Positions 7,353 through 14,175 of a stretch of DNA of 42,854 nt are shown piece after piece (positions within the stretch are counted from its first letter, which is position 1; every line of letters starts with the position of its first letter). The stretch covers positions 1 to 42,854 of IMG/VR virus record IMGVR_UViG_3300042691_018743, one strand, 5' to 3'. The notes below the pieces were generated by a model, which worked only from the letters and a program-made list of their open reading frames with translations, made no database searches and had not been told where the DNA came from. The DNA is from a virus. Made by a program: the position numbers and the translations under genes.

Positions 7353-7606
7353 ACTTTTCCCCTCGCTAGTTTCTCGTCTTCCTTTTGTATCAGTTCCCAG
7401 CGCAGGAATGTCAGTTGTGCTGAGATAATCTGCTTCTGGCGCACCAGGTCAGCAATAGTGCAGCTCAGTGCTTCGATGTCGGCGTCCAAGTCATCCGGCG
7501 CAAAGAATTCTTTGACGTTCGCAATGAAACGCCAGATTTTCGTCGATGGAAAATACACTTCTCTAAAGTCGCTTAAATCCGTCAAGTCTTTCAAAAAGGC
7601 TTTCAT
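7349..7606 (-). CDS. Hypothetical protein with coiled-coil C-terminal half
   Basis: 85 residues. Acidic middle (APDDLDADIE), then a long helix with a heptad-like pattern to the C-terminus. GGAG lies 8 bases before the ATG. It is coupled by ATGA overlaps to a membrane peptide gene on each side (7603-7698 upstream, 7242-7352 downstream), so the three may work together. No family recognised. Confidence 0.7.
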   Translation of the reverse strand: MKAFLKDLTDLSDFREVYFPSTKIWRFIANVKEFFAPDDLDADIEALSCTIADLVRQKQIISAQLTFLRWELIQKEDEKLARGKV

Positions 7607-7698
7607 GACAAAGTCTCCAAAAATAACAGGCAGGCAATAAAAAAGAACGCAATCAGTAATGTTAGCGCGACAAGTTTGTCGCCGAGTTCAGGTTTCAT
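7603..7698 (-). CDS. 31-residue predicted membrane peptide
   Basis: Encodes 31 residues: a short polar N-terminus (MKPELGDK), then one transmembrane segment rich in Leu, Ile and Phe. A perfect AAGGAG precedes the ATG by five bases, and the stop overlaps the next ATG as ATGA. It is the first gene after the promoter at 7746-7774. Function unknown. Confidence 0.7.
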   Translation of the reverse strand: MKPELGDKLVALTLLIAFFFIACLLFLETLS

Positions 7699-7745
7699 TA
7701 TTTCTCCTTGATCGATGCCGCCCTATTGCCGCATCCATGAATAGA

Positions 7746-7776
7746 ATAATACTCATATTTATTTACTTTGTAAATA
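7746..7776 (-). promoter_or_regulatory. Early promoter overlapped by a perfect operator-like dyad
   Basis: On the minus strand, TTTACA (7774-7769) and TATTAT (7751-7746) are 17 bases apart, a good sigma-70 promoter. A perfect 17-bp dyad TATTTAC-TTT-GTAAATA (7760-7776) overlaps the -35, so a repressor bound there would block it. It drives the small-gene operon from 7698 to 5862. Confidence 0.7.
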
Positions 7777-7796
7777 GTAAAAAACAGGGGTAGACC

Positions 7797-8033
7797 CTAG
7801 GAATTCTTAAAAACAACAGAAACGACTCGCGCAAGCTCCAAATAAGCGGCTTGGCCGCGCCTTTTCTGCGCTTCCACCATGTAGGTTCTTCTTTGCTCCA
7901 GTGTAGGCATGGCGGCGACTTGCCTGGCTTCACACTCAAGCCGCCAGTCTGGGCAGTAGCTGCACACTTTCCTGCCGTCGATCAGCGTCACCATGGGGTC
8001 GGTCTCGCACCGTTGACAGCCGAGGCAGGTCAT
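7797..8033 (-). CDS. Small four-cysteine protein, probable zinc-binding
   Basis: 78 residues. CLGCQRC near the start and CSYC at about residue 24 offer cysteine pairs that could hold a zinc ion; the C-terminal half is helical and basic. ATG 8033 is chosen because it overlaps the preceding stop as ATGA and has GGGGGTG upstream; a Met four codons earlier is the alternative. It is the last gene of the helicase operon, just before the promoter at 7746-7774. Function unknown. Confidence 0.7.
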   Translation of the reverse strand: MTCLGCQRCETDPMVTLIDGRKVCSYCPDWRLECEARQVAAMPTLEQRRTYMVEAQKRRGQAAYLELARVVSVVFKNS

Positions 8034-8200
8034 AAGCACCCCCATTGGCTCGCCATAGCCCAGACGTCACGCACATCGCCCTGATAGTGCAGGCCTGGTG
8101 CGTCTGTGGGCAGCAGGTCGCACGACATGGCATCATGCCCAGCCGCCAGAAACGCATCCCTGACGCGCCCGGAGTATTCACAAGCCACCAAGACCTTCAT
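8030..8200 (-). CDS. Truncated N-terminal remnant of a phage methyltransferase-like protein
   Basis: 56 residues. It opens with VLVACEYSGRVRDAF and continues with CDLLPTD and HYQGDVRDV, which I recognise as the N-terminal Rossmann-type part of phage proteins of about 200 residues related to cytosine methyltransferases. In those the text normally runs on to an HPPC motif; here it ends at VWAMASQWGCL. The reading frame is intact and joined to both neighbours by ATGA overlaps (8197-8200 and 8030-8033), so the short form is translated, not simply decayed. It lacks a catalytic motif and cannot methylate alone. Confidence 0.65.
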   Translation of the reverse strand: MKVLVACEYSGRVRDAFLAAGHDAMSCDLLPTDAPGLHYQGDVRDVWAMASQWGCL

Positions 8201-9669
8201 GCTCGCGCCCCATACTTCGCCTGACGCGCACGCAACACGTGGCGCGCCCAGGCTTCGGGCTGTTTCATCCCGCGCGAGCGGCCTACAGCGATCAGGTCAT
8301 CGAGTGTTTTCGCGCCGCTCTGCTCGGCGCGTTTCTGGCGGCGCAGTGCTTCTAGCTGATCGCCAGTGATCTCGATCAGGTTGCCTTCGGTGCTCTCCTC
8401 AACCACACGTTCCTTGACTGGATACACGTGATCGCAAGTCGGGCACCGTGGCGCCGGTAGGTGTACCGTGAAGCACTTCGGGCAGGTATGCACCCGATCT
8501 ACGCCAGGCTCGTTGTCGTTGGCTGCGCGGCGGCGGCGCTGCACACCATCGAGTGACCAGTCTCGGTCTTCATCTGGCAGGCCATGGCGCGCCACCGCGC
8601 CCACGTGATCGAGAATGATCGCGCACTCTTTTCCGGGGAATGTGCGCAGCGCTCTACCGACTTGCTGGAGATACAGACTCAGGCTCTCGGTAGGGCGCAG
8701 CAGGATAGCGACTTCAATCGCTGGCAGATCGAATCCTTCGCTCACGATGTCGCATGACGACAACACCAGCGTTTCGCCGGATTCGAACCGGGCAATGGTT
8801 TTCTCGCGTTCGGCTGCATCCATTTTCCCGTCGAGAAATTCAGACGCTACTCCAGCCTGGCGAAACTCGGCTGCAACGTGCTCGGCGTGGCTGACCGATA
8901 CGCAGAAAGCGACTGCTCGCTTGCCGGTCGCCAGGCGTTTGTAATGCGCCACAGCGTCACCCGTGATGGTCGGCTTATCGACGGCGACGGCCAGTTGATC
9001 CTTGGCGTAATCACCTGCCCTGGTGCGCACACCAGACAGGTCAAGCGCATTTGGCGGCGCAAATATCCGGTACGGCGACAGGAAGCCGCTATCGATTAGC
9101 TCGCGCATCGATGGACCCGTCACGATCTCATCGGCGAAGCCTCCGGCTCCCAGCCCCAAGCCTTTGCCGTCCAGGCGGCATGGGGTGGCTGTGACCGGTA
9201 GCAGCTTGGCCGCCGGGTAGGCGCTCACCACGCGACCCCACGTGCTGTCCATCGTCAGGTGGTGGGCTTCATCGACTACGATCAGGTCAGGCGGCGGCAG
9301 GTCGTCTAGGCGTTTGACTAAGGTCTGGACGCTGGCGACATAAACCCTCGCATTCCGGTGCGTGTAGGTTTTCCCGTGCGCCTTGAACTGGGCAACCTGC
9401 GCCTGCCTGACTACTGAACCGGGTGCGACGATCTGGTGCTGAGTACCGAATCTGGCCAGCGTAGCGGCGATCTGCTTCACCAGCTCGGCGCGATGCGCCA
9501 CCAGGTAAACGCACCTGCCCTTGGCAGCAGCGCCATGGGTGACGTAGCCGAATATCGTTGTTTTTCCGCCACCAGTTGGCAACACCAGCAATGGCGTTCT
9601 GCGCCCGGAAGCATAGGCAGCCCGAAGCTCATCGACGGCGGTCGATTGATATGGTCGTAGTTCGATCAT
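8197..9669 (-). CDS. Superfamily 2 DEAD/DEAH-type helicase (RadD/UvsW-like)
   Basis: 490 residues. Motif I PTGGGKT at 31-37, motif II DEAH at 133-136, motif III VTATP at 159-163 and motif VI QQVGRALR at 335-342 define a complete SF2 helicase core that uses ATP to move on DNA. A four-cysteine zinc ribbon follows (C396, C399, C409, C412), then a basic helical tail. The layout resembles RadD/UvsW-type helicases, which act in recombination and branch processing. The gene starts immediately after the DUF4406 stop and ends in an ATGA overlap with the truncated methyltransferase-like gene. Confidence 0.9.
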   Translation of the reverse strand: MIELRPYQSTAVDELRAAYASGRRTPLLVLPTGGGKTTIFGYVTHGAAAKGRCVYLVAHRAELVKQIAATLARFGTQHQIVAPGSVVRQAQVAQFKAHGKTYTHRNARVYVASVQTLVKRLDDLPPPDLIVVDEAHHLTMDSTWGRVVSAYPAAKLLPVTATPCRLDGKGLGLGAGGFADEIVTGPSMRELIDSGFLSPYRIFAPPNALDLSGVRTRAGDYAKDQLAVAVDKPTITGDAVAHYKRLATGKRAVAFCVSVSHAEHVAAEFRQAGVASEFLDGKMDAAEREKTIARFESGETLVLSSCDIVSEGFDLPAIEVAILLRPTESLSLYLQQVGRALRTFPGKECAIILDHVGAVARHGLPDEDRDWSLDGVQRRRRAANDNEPGVDRVHTCPKCFTVHLPAPRCPTCDHVYPVKERVVEESTEGNLIEITGDQLEALRRQKRAEQSGAKTLDDLIAVGRSRGMKQPEAWARHVLRARQAKYGARA

Positions 9670-9966
9670 TTATTCAGAGGCTTCATAGATCACGTCAAAG
9701 CCCAGCTCGACGGCGATCTTCCACTCCAGCATCGCACCGCGAGACTTTGACCAGCCGGGCAGCATCAGTATTGCGTCACACGTCAACAGCATCGCGATGT
9801 CACGGCGCATGTGATGCTCCCAAGGGGCATCTGCGCGAAGCCCGTTTTCGGTCGGGTCGGTGACGTTATAGCCCTGCGCCCGAAGTCGGGCGGCGGTGTC
9901 GTTGAATAGCGGCCAGTTATACGCTGGCAGACCGGACATAGGTCCAGCGATATAGACTCGTCTCAT
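9670..9966 (-). CDS. DUF4406 protein, nucleoside deoxyribosyltransferase-like fold
   Basis: 98 residues. The opening YIAGPMSG, the NWPLFNDTAARLRAQG helix and the later DAILMLPGW-x-SRGA-x-LE motif are typical of DUF4406, related to nucleoside 2-deoxyribosyltransferases, whose catalytic glutamate lies in the SRGA-x-LE segment. It may hydrolyse or exchange bases of nucleotides, but activity of this family is not established. Its ATG overlaps the preceding TAA by one base. Confidence 0.88.
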   Translation of the reverse strand: MRRVYIAGPMSGLPAYNWPLFNDTAARLRAQGYNVTDPTENGLRADAPWEHHMRRDIAMLLTCDAILMLPGWSKSRGAMLEWKIAVELGFDVIYEASE

Positions 9967-10118
9967 TATTTTCCTTCCAGTGCTTTGATAATGAATTGCC
10001 GAATGACTTGGCTGCGATCCACGCGCAGGCTCAACCGCTTCGACTGCTCAGCGGCAATGGCGTCAATCTTTTTGACAAGATCGGCAGGCATTCGCAGGGT
10101 GATGCTTCGGGTTGCCAT
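9966..10118 (-). CDS. Ribbon-helix-helix (Arc/CopG-type) regulator
   Basis: 50 residues. An ATRSITLRMP beta-strand is followed by two helices (DLVKKIDAIAAE and SQVIRQFIIKAL), the ribbon-helix-helix fold of small dimeric repressors. ATG 10118 follows AAAGGGA at good spacing. It is the first gene of the helicase operon and is divergent from the RecE-type exonuclease gene, so it probably binds the 10119-10235 intergenic region and controls both directions. The operator has not been identified. Confidence 0.8.
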   Translation of the reverse strand: MATRSITLRMPADLVKKIDAIAAEQSKRLSLRVDRSQVIRQFIIKALEGK

Positions 10119-10182
10119 GTAATCCCTTTCCACTTGATAATATAAGACAACGTGCAACAATGTACCACAACGGAAGCATTTG

Positions 10183-10191
10183 TGCTATATT
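10183..10191 (+). promoter_or_regulatory. Extended -10 promoter for the recombination operon
   Basis: TGC-TATATT at 10183-10191 is an extended -10 element. No good -35 is seen 17 bases upstream. It lies 44 bases before the exonuclease ATG in the 117-bp divergent region shared with the ribbon-helix-helix gene. Confidence 0.45.
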
Positions 10192-10235
10192 GTCAAAGCG
10201 CTGTACACCAGCGCGTCAACAAACCAAGGAGCTAT

Positions 10236-11078
10236 ATGATCAAGAACCTACCCAATGCCGAATACCACGACACCCCAGCAATTGGCAGTAGTGGCCTCAA
10301 GTTGTTGCAGCGGTCGCCGCTTCATTATTGGAGTGCTTACCGAGACCCGAACCGCATTCGGAAAGAACCCACGCCGTTGATGCGTATTGGCACGGCCTGG
10401 CATGCCGCTATCTTTGAGCCAGAAAAGTTTAAGGTTGACTACATCGAGCTGCCGGAGGGTCTCGACCGGCGCACCAAGGAAGGCAAATCGCTTTATGCCG
10501 AGATCGAGGCGTCAGGTCGTGAGCCTCTTGCTTCCAGCACTATGAGTCAGATCAAGTCAATGGCCGCAGCCGCTGCCGCACACCCGGTCAGTCGGGTTCT
10601 GTTCGAACAGTGTAAGGGCTATTCCGAGTCTTCAATGTTCTGGGTTGATGCTGAAACCGGCACCGCCTGCAAGATTCGGCCTGATTTTCACGTGCCCCCG
10701 TGCGCCAAGTTTCCTCACGGCTTGATCGTTGACGGCAAGTCAATTGACGACGCCAGCGCGGATTCATTCGGGCGCAACGCTTGGAATAGTGAGCATCATC
10801 TGCAAGGCGCTTTGTATGTTGACGGCTTTCAACGCTGCTACGGCACAGAACAGCCGCCAGCATTCATCTGGCTGGTGCAAGAGCGCGATGCTCCATACGC
10901 CACCGCGTACTACAGCGCAGCCAGCGACCTGATCGAATACGGTAGAAAGCAATACAAGCGACTTCTGGCTGTGGTTGCCGAATGCGAGCGCACTAGCGTA
11001 TGGCCTGGTTATCCGACCAGCATCACTTCGCTGGAGTTGCCTGCCTGGGCATCAAAAGTTGTGCAGGAGGCAGCATGA
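10236..11078 (+). CDS. RecE-type exonuclease (exonuclease VIII C-terminal domain, PD-(D/E)xK)
   Basis: 280 residues, equal to the nuclease part of RecE. The N-terminal YHDTPAIGSSGLKLLQRSPLHYW segment region is typical of the family (seen at residues 10-32). Active-site residues are D150 (KIRPDF), then D166 and K168 (VDGKS), and the downstream LQGALYVDG motif (189-197). It would resect double-stranded ends 5' to 3' to feed strand annealing. ATG 10236 follows CCAAGGAG; the open frame starts 28 codons earlier without a ribosome site. It leads an operon with a coiled-coil protein, a Sak4-like ATPase and SSB. Confidence 0.9.
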   Translation: MIKNLPNAEYHDTPAIGSSGLKLLQRSPLHYWSAYRDPNRIRKEPTPLMRIGTAWHAAIFEPEKFKVDYIELPEGLDRRTKEGKSLYAEIEASGREPLASSTMSQIKSMAAAAAAHPVSRVLFEQCKGYSESSMFWVDAETGTACKIRPDFHVPPCAKFPHGLIVDGKSIDDASADSFGRNAWNSEHHLQGALYVDGFQRCYGTEQPPAFIWLVQERDAPYATAYYSAASDLIEYGRKQYKRLLAVVAECERTSVWPGYPTSITSLELPAWASKVVQEAA

Positions 11079-11986
11079 ACCAAGAAACTGGATCGGAATT
11101 GATCGTCATCCAACAAGCTGACGCTCTGGCTGTCTATTCAACACCGAACGCTATAGACCCGTATCTTTCGCGCATAGCCGCCGAGGTTGCCGATTTTTCT
11201 GGAGACGCATCAACCGCAAAAGGTCGCGCCGAGATTCGGTCATTGGCCTACCGCGTCACCAGGTCAAAGACATATTTGGATGATCTTGGCAAACAGTTGG
11301 CAGCAGAGCTCAAAGAAATACCAAAGCGAATTGATGCCAGCAGGAAACAGGCGCGCGATTTTCTCGAGGAATTAGCCGAAAAGGTTCGTGCGCCTCTAAC
11401 CGAATGGGAAGCGGAACAAGAACGCATCGAGGCCGAAAAGAAAGCTGCCGAGGAAGCAGTTAAACTTGCCGAGCAAATTGAACGTGATTACGAAACAGCA
11501 CTCTTAGAAAATGAATTATTTGATAGACGTCGTGCCGAGGAACTGGCTCGCCAGGCTGAATTGGCAAAGGAACGTGAACGTATTGCACGTGAAGAAGGCG
11601 AACTTAAAGCCCGCGAGGAAGCCGAGCGCAAAATCGTAGAGGCGCGAATGGCCGAAGAACTGGCTGCGCGCGCAAAAGAAGACGCTGAGCGTCGTGCTAG
11701 AGAAGCAGAACAAATGGCAGAGCGCGAACGCCAGGCATCAGAAGAGCGCGCTCGCATCGCGGCAGAGCAGTCAGCGGCTCGCGAACGCCAGCGAATAGCT
11801 GACGAGCAGCGTCAGGTGGCAGAGGAACAGGCTCGCAGAGAAGCGAATATCAATCATCGCAAGTCGATTAATCGCCAGGCGCTGACCGACTTGATGCAGC
11901 ACGCTGAGCTAACCGAAGATCAGGGCAAAGCCCTAATTCTGGCGATTATTGCCGGGAAAATTTCATCAACCCACATTTCATACTGA
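11075..11986 (+). CDS. Coiled-coil protein of the recombination operon
   Basis: 303 residues. The N-terminal 110 residues are a mixed domain, and about 120-275 form an unusually long, highly charged Glu/Arg/Ala coiled coil. A short domain (NRQALTDLMQHAELTEDQ and after) ends it. Such proteins are often found between RecE-type exonucleases and annealing proteins in phages; the function is not known to me, but the position suggests a partner of the exonuclease. The ATG overlaps the exonuclease TGA as ATGA. Confidence 0.8.
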   Translation: MNQETGSELIVIQQADALAVYSTPNAIDPYLSRIAAEVADFSGDASTAKGRAEIRSLAYRVTRSKTYLDDLGKQLAAELKEIPKRIDASRKQARDFLEELAEKVRAPLTEWEAEQERIEAEKKAAEEAVKLAEQIERDYETALLENELFDRRRAEELARQAELAKERERIAREEGELKAREEAERKIVEARMAEELAARAKEDAERRAREAEQMAERERQASEERARIAAEQSAARERQRIADEQRQVAEEQARREANINHRKSINRQALTDLMQHAELTEDQGKALILAIIAGKISSTHISY

Positions 11987-11999
11987 CAAGGAACACAGC

Positions 12000-12269
12000 A
12001 TGATCATCATCCCAATACTTACGCCAATTCTAGCGGCCTCAACCGCAATTGCCTGCATTAACCCTGCCATTGGAACGATGCCCGTATTGTTGATTAAGTC
12101 AATAGTTGTGGCAGCGTTGTTTGGCCTGATCGCTGGAGCGTGGATCAACCGTCGCGACGGAATTGGACTTGCGGTCGCTGGTGCAGTTTTTGGCCTGCTT
12201 GCAGGGGTGATGACGGTAGTCATTGCCGCAATACTTGGCGCTGGCATCATATTTCTTTTTACAGCTTAG
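12000..12269 (+). CDS. Small membrane protein in the recombination operon
   Basis: 89 residues, almost entirely hydrophobic, with about three transmembrane segments (4-20, 28-48 and 54-85) and a short basic NRRDG loop. CAAGGAA precedes the ATG at good spacing. It ends 11 bases before the Sak4-like gene. Function unknown; its place among early genes suggests an accessory role such as superinfection exclusion rather than recombination. Confidence 0.75.
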   Translation: MIIIPILTPILAASTAIACINPAIGTMPVLLIKSIVVAALFGLIAGAWINRRDGIGLAVAGAVFGLLAGVMTVVIAAILGAGIIFLFTA

Positions 12270-12280
12270 GAGTTTTTAAC

Positions 12281-13246
12281 ATGACCTTTGAAATCCGCAC
12301 CGCAGAGCGCCAAGGCGCTCGATTACTAATTCAACTCTCTGGCGTTTCCGGTTCTGGCAAGACTTACACCGCCCTGCAGCTCGCGTATGGCCTGGCCGGT
12401 GGTGACGCCAGCAAGGTGATAGGTATCGACACCGAGAACCGTCGCATGTCACTCAATGCCGACATTCTGCCTGATGGCGCGAAGTTTCGCACGATTGATT
12501 TCTACGCGCCTTTCAGCCCTGAGCGCTACATCGCGGCGATTGATGCGGCTTGCAAGGCTGGCGCCGAAGTCATCGTGATTGATAGCGTCACCCATGAGTG
12601 GGAAAGCGAGGGGGGATGTGAGTGGATTGCGAACCAGGCACGCTTCCCAGACTGGAAACGCGCCAAGGCTGAACACAAGCGTTTCATGACGTTCATGCTG
12701 CAGTCGCCTGCGCACGTGATCGCCTGCACACGCGCCCGCGAGAAGGTGGATTTTTCCGACCCGAAGAATCCGCGCCCCCTGGGTATCCAGCCAATTCAGG
12801 AGAAGAACTTCTCATTCGAGGCCACCGTCAGCCTCATGATGCACGATCAAGGGCGCAAGCAGGACGTGCTGAAATGCCCAGCCGAATTGCATGACGTGCT
12901 CGGTCGTGGTGCTGGCTACGTCACATCAGATGATGGCGTATCGCTTCGGCGCTGGGTAGATGGCGGGAAAGCGATCAACCCGAATGTAGAACACTCCAGA
13001 GGGATGCTTCTTAATGCCGCAGAGGGTGGCGTCGATGCCCTACGCACAGCCTGGGAAGCTACACCTAAGACGATTCAGAAAGCCCTAGGCAAAGCGTTTA
13101 TCGAATCCGCCAAGGCCAGTGCGGCCAGCTTCGACAAGCTCAAGCAGGGCGCGCAGCAGCAAGCGCAAGACCCGGCACTGTCGGCACTCAATGCAGCAGC
13201 GGCAGCCACGCCGCCAGCGCAAGACAACACTGACGACGTTTTTTAA
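12281..13246 (+). CDS. Sak4-like RecA-fold ATPase (recombinase)
   Basis: 321 residues. Walker A GVSGSGKT at 21-28 and a Walker B strand VIVIDS ending at D101 define a RecA/Rad51-type core of the AAA_25/Sak4 kind. Phage Sak4 proteins help single-strand annealing together with SSB, and here an SSB gene follows directly and a RecE-type exonuclease leads the operon, which supports that role. The C-terminal third is Ala/Gln-rich and ends NTDDVF, an acidic tail. ATG 12281 has AGGAG upstream; the open frame extends 47 codons into the previous gene without a ribosome site. Confidence 0.85.
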   Translation: MTFEIRTAERQGARLLIQLSGVSGSGKTYTALQLAYGLAGGDASKVIGIDTENRRMSLNADILPDGAKFRTIDFYAPFSPERYIAAIDAACKAGAEVIVIDSVTHEWESEGGCEWIANQARFPDWKRAKAEHKRFMTFMLQSPAHVIACTRAREKVDFSDPKNPRPLGIQPIQEKNFSFEATVSLMMHDQGRKQDVLKCPAELHDVLGRGAGYVTSDDGVSLRRWVDGGKAINPNVEHSRGMLLNAAEGGVDALRTAWEATPKTIQKALGKAFIESAKASAASFDKLKQGAQQQAQDPALSALNAAAAATPPAQDNTDDVF

Positions 13247-13266
13247 CAACATTTTGAAGGGTAATC

Positions 13267-13563
13267 ATGGCTTCCAAGAAACTTTACGATCTCGCCGTCA
13301 AAACCGGCGAATATAAAGACCGCGCATCAGGTCAGACCAAAGGCCGCTGGCAGAATGTTGGCGCAGTGATGCAGTCTGATGACGGCAACAAATTCATCAT
13401 GCTGGCAAAGTGGTTTAATCCGGCTGGCGTTCCAGACCTGAGCGGGAAGGGTGGGGAATCTATCCTGGTGTCGATGTTCAAGCCGCAAGACCAGCAGCAA
13501 GCGGCTGCTCCAGCCGCCCCGGTGGCGAAACCACAAGCCGGTGACGACGACATACCGTTTTAA
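13267..13563 (+). CDS. ssb: Single-stranded DNA-binding protein (phage type)
   Basis: 98 residues. A short OB-like domain (about 1-72) with a GRWQNVGAVMQSDDG core is followed by an Ala/Pro/Gln linker and the acidic tip DDDIPF, the hallmark SSB C-terminus that binds partner proteins. It covers single strands for the Sak4-like recombinase encoded directly upstream and for replication. GAAGGG precedes the ATG. Confidence 0.85.
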   Translation: MASKKLYDLAVKTGEYKDRASGQTKGRWQNVGAVMQSDDGNKFIMLAKWFNPAGVPDLSGKGGESILVSMFKPQDQQQAAAPAAPVAKPQAGDDDIPF

Positions 13564-13581
13564 TCTGATGAAAATCTTACT

Positions 13582-13658
13582 GGCAGTTTTCAGGCAGTTA
13601 AAACCTTTACAGCTTGAAAACTGTTTGTGAAAGCACCAACCTGACCGGGCAGTTTAAC
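13582..13658 (+). repeat. Repeats and inverted repeat upstream of the small HTH gene
   Basis: GGCAGTT occurs three times (13582-13588, 13593-13599, 13648-13654), twice followed by a TTAAC-like extension. CAGTTTTCA (13584-13592) and TGAAAACTG (13615-13623) are a perfect 9-bp inverted repeat. The segment lies between the SSB stop and the GTG of the HTH gene and looks like an operator array, perhaps autoregulatory. Confidence 0.5.
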
Positions 13659-13673
13659 AACAGGGAGGCATAA

Positions 13674-13892
13674 GTGACTGCACCGGAGCTGTTAGACCTA
13701 CAGCGAAGGCTCGGATTGTCGGATAACAAGATGGCCGACGCTTTGGGTATCACAAGGCAAACCTGGAGAAATTGGCGGATTGGAAAACCGTGCCCAGAGT
13801 TCGCCCAGCGGGCGCTTCGATGGATGATCGAGCTACGCCGGTTGGAGCCAGCCAACGATAACCTTCCAGAAAATATCCGGGTCAGATTCTGA
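13674..13892 (+). CDS. Small helix-turn-helix regulator
   Basis: 72 residues. Residues 13-38 form a classic helix-turn-helix (LGLSDNKMADALGITRQTWRNWR pattern, seen in parts as DNKMADALG and TRQTWRNWR). The start is GTG at 13674, preceded by GGGAGG. No dimerisation or autocleavage domain is present, so it is not a full CI-type repressor. It closes the recombination operon before the terminator and is preceded by a repeat array that may be its operator. Confidence 0.8.
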   Translation: MTAPELLDLQRRLGLSDNKMADALGITRQTWRNWRIGKPCPEFAQRALRWMIELRRLEPANDNLPENIRVRF

Positions 13893-13903
13893 CGCTTCTC
13901 TCA

Positions 13904-13932
13904 GGCCGGTGTTGATAGCACCGGCCTTCTCA
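13904..13932 (+). terminator. Rho-independent terminator of the recombination operon
   Basis: GGCCGGTG (13904-13911) and CACCGGCC (13919-13926) form a perfect 8-bp stem with a 7-base loop, followed by TTCTCATTT. It starts 11 bases after the HTH stop. Confidence 0.85.
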
Positions 13933-13946
13933 TTTGTCCAATTATC

Positions 13947-14175
13947 GGTACAACTCGCGCCAGACTAAGGCGCGGAAAGTGCACAATAATCCGCTCTCGG
14001 TCGCCCCTATCCATCATGGGCGCTATGGCGAACCGCCACTGTCGATTAACTTGCTGGTGCTGCAAACGAATTTACCTCTCGATCTGCCTGCCCTGTGAGC
14101 CCATAAACAGCGCTTGTTGTACCGTTTTTCCGGCGCTGGTACAACAAGAGTTGTACCGGATTGGGGAGTTGTACC
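13947..14175 (+). promoter_or_regulatory. Five GTTGTACC octamers upstream of the integrase: operator or integrase arm sites
   Basis: The octamer occurs at 13947-13954 (inverted), 14116-14123, 14138-14145 (inverted), 14150-14157 and 14168-14175, the last one touching the integrase ATG. The middle pair forms a perfect 11-bp inverted repeat, CTTGTTGTACC (14113-14123) and its complement (14138-14148). The related palindrome GTTGTACAAC lies at the late promoter. The sites may bind a regulator or the integrase itself; attP could lie in this 283-bp gap, but its core cannot be told from one sequence. Confidence 0.6.

Noticed and set aside
11488-11757. Antisense frames with repeated Arg/Ala/Ser in the coiled-coil gene
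   Set aside because: They mirror the Glu/Arg/Ala repeats of the real coiled coil on the opposite strand.
13893-14175. tRNA or other RNA gene in the integrase upstream region
   Set aside because: No cloverleaf could be traced; the only stable structures are the terminator and the GTTGTACC inverted repeat.
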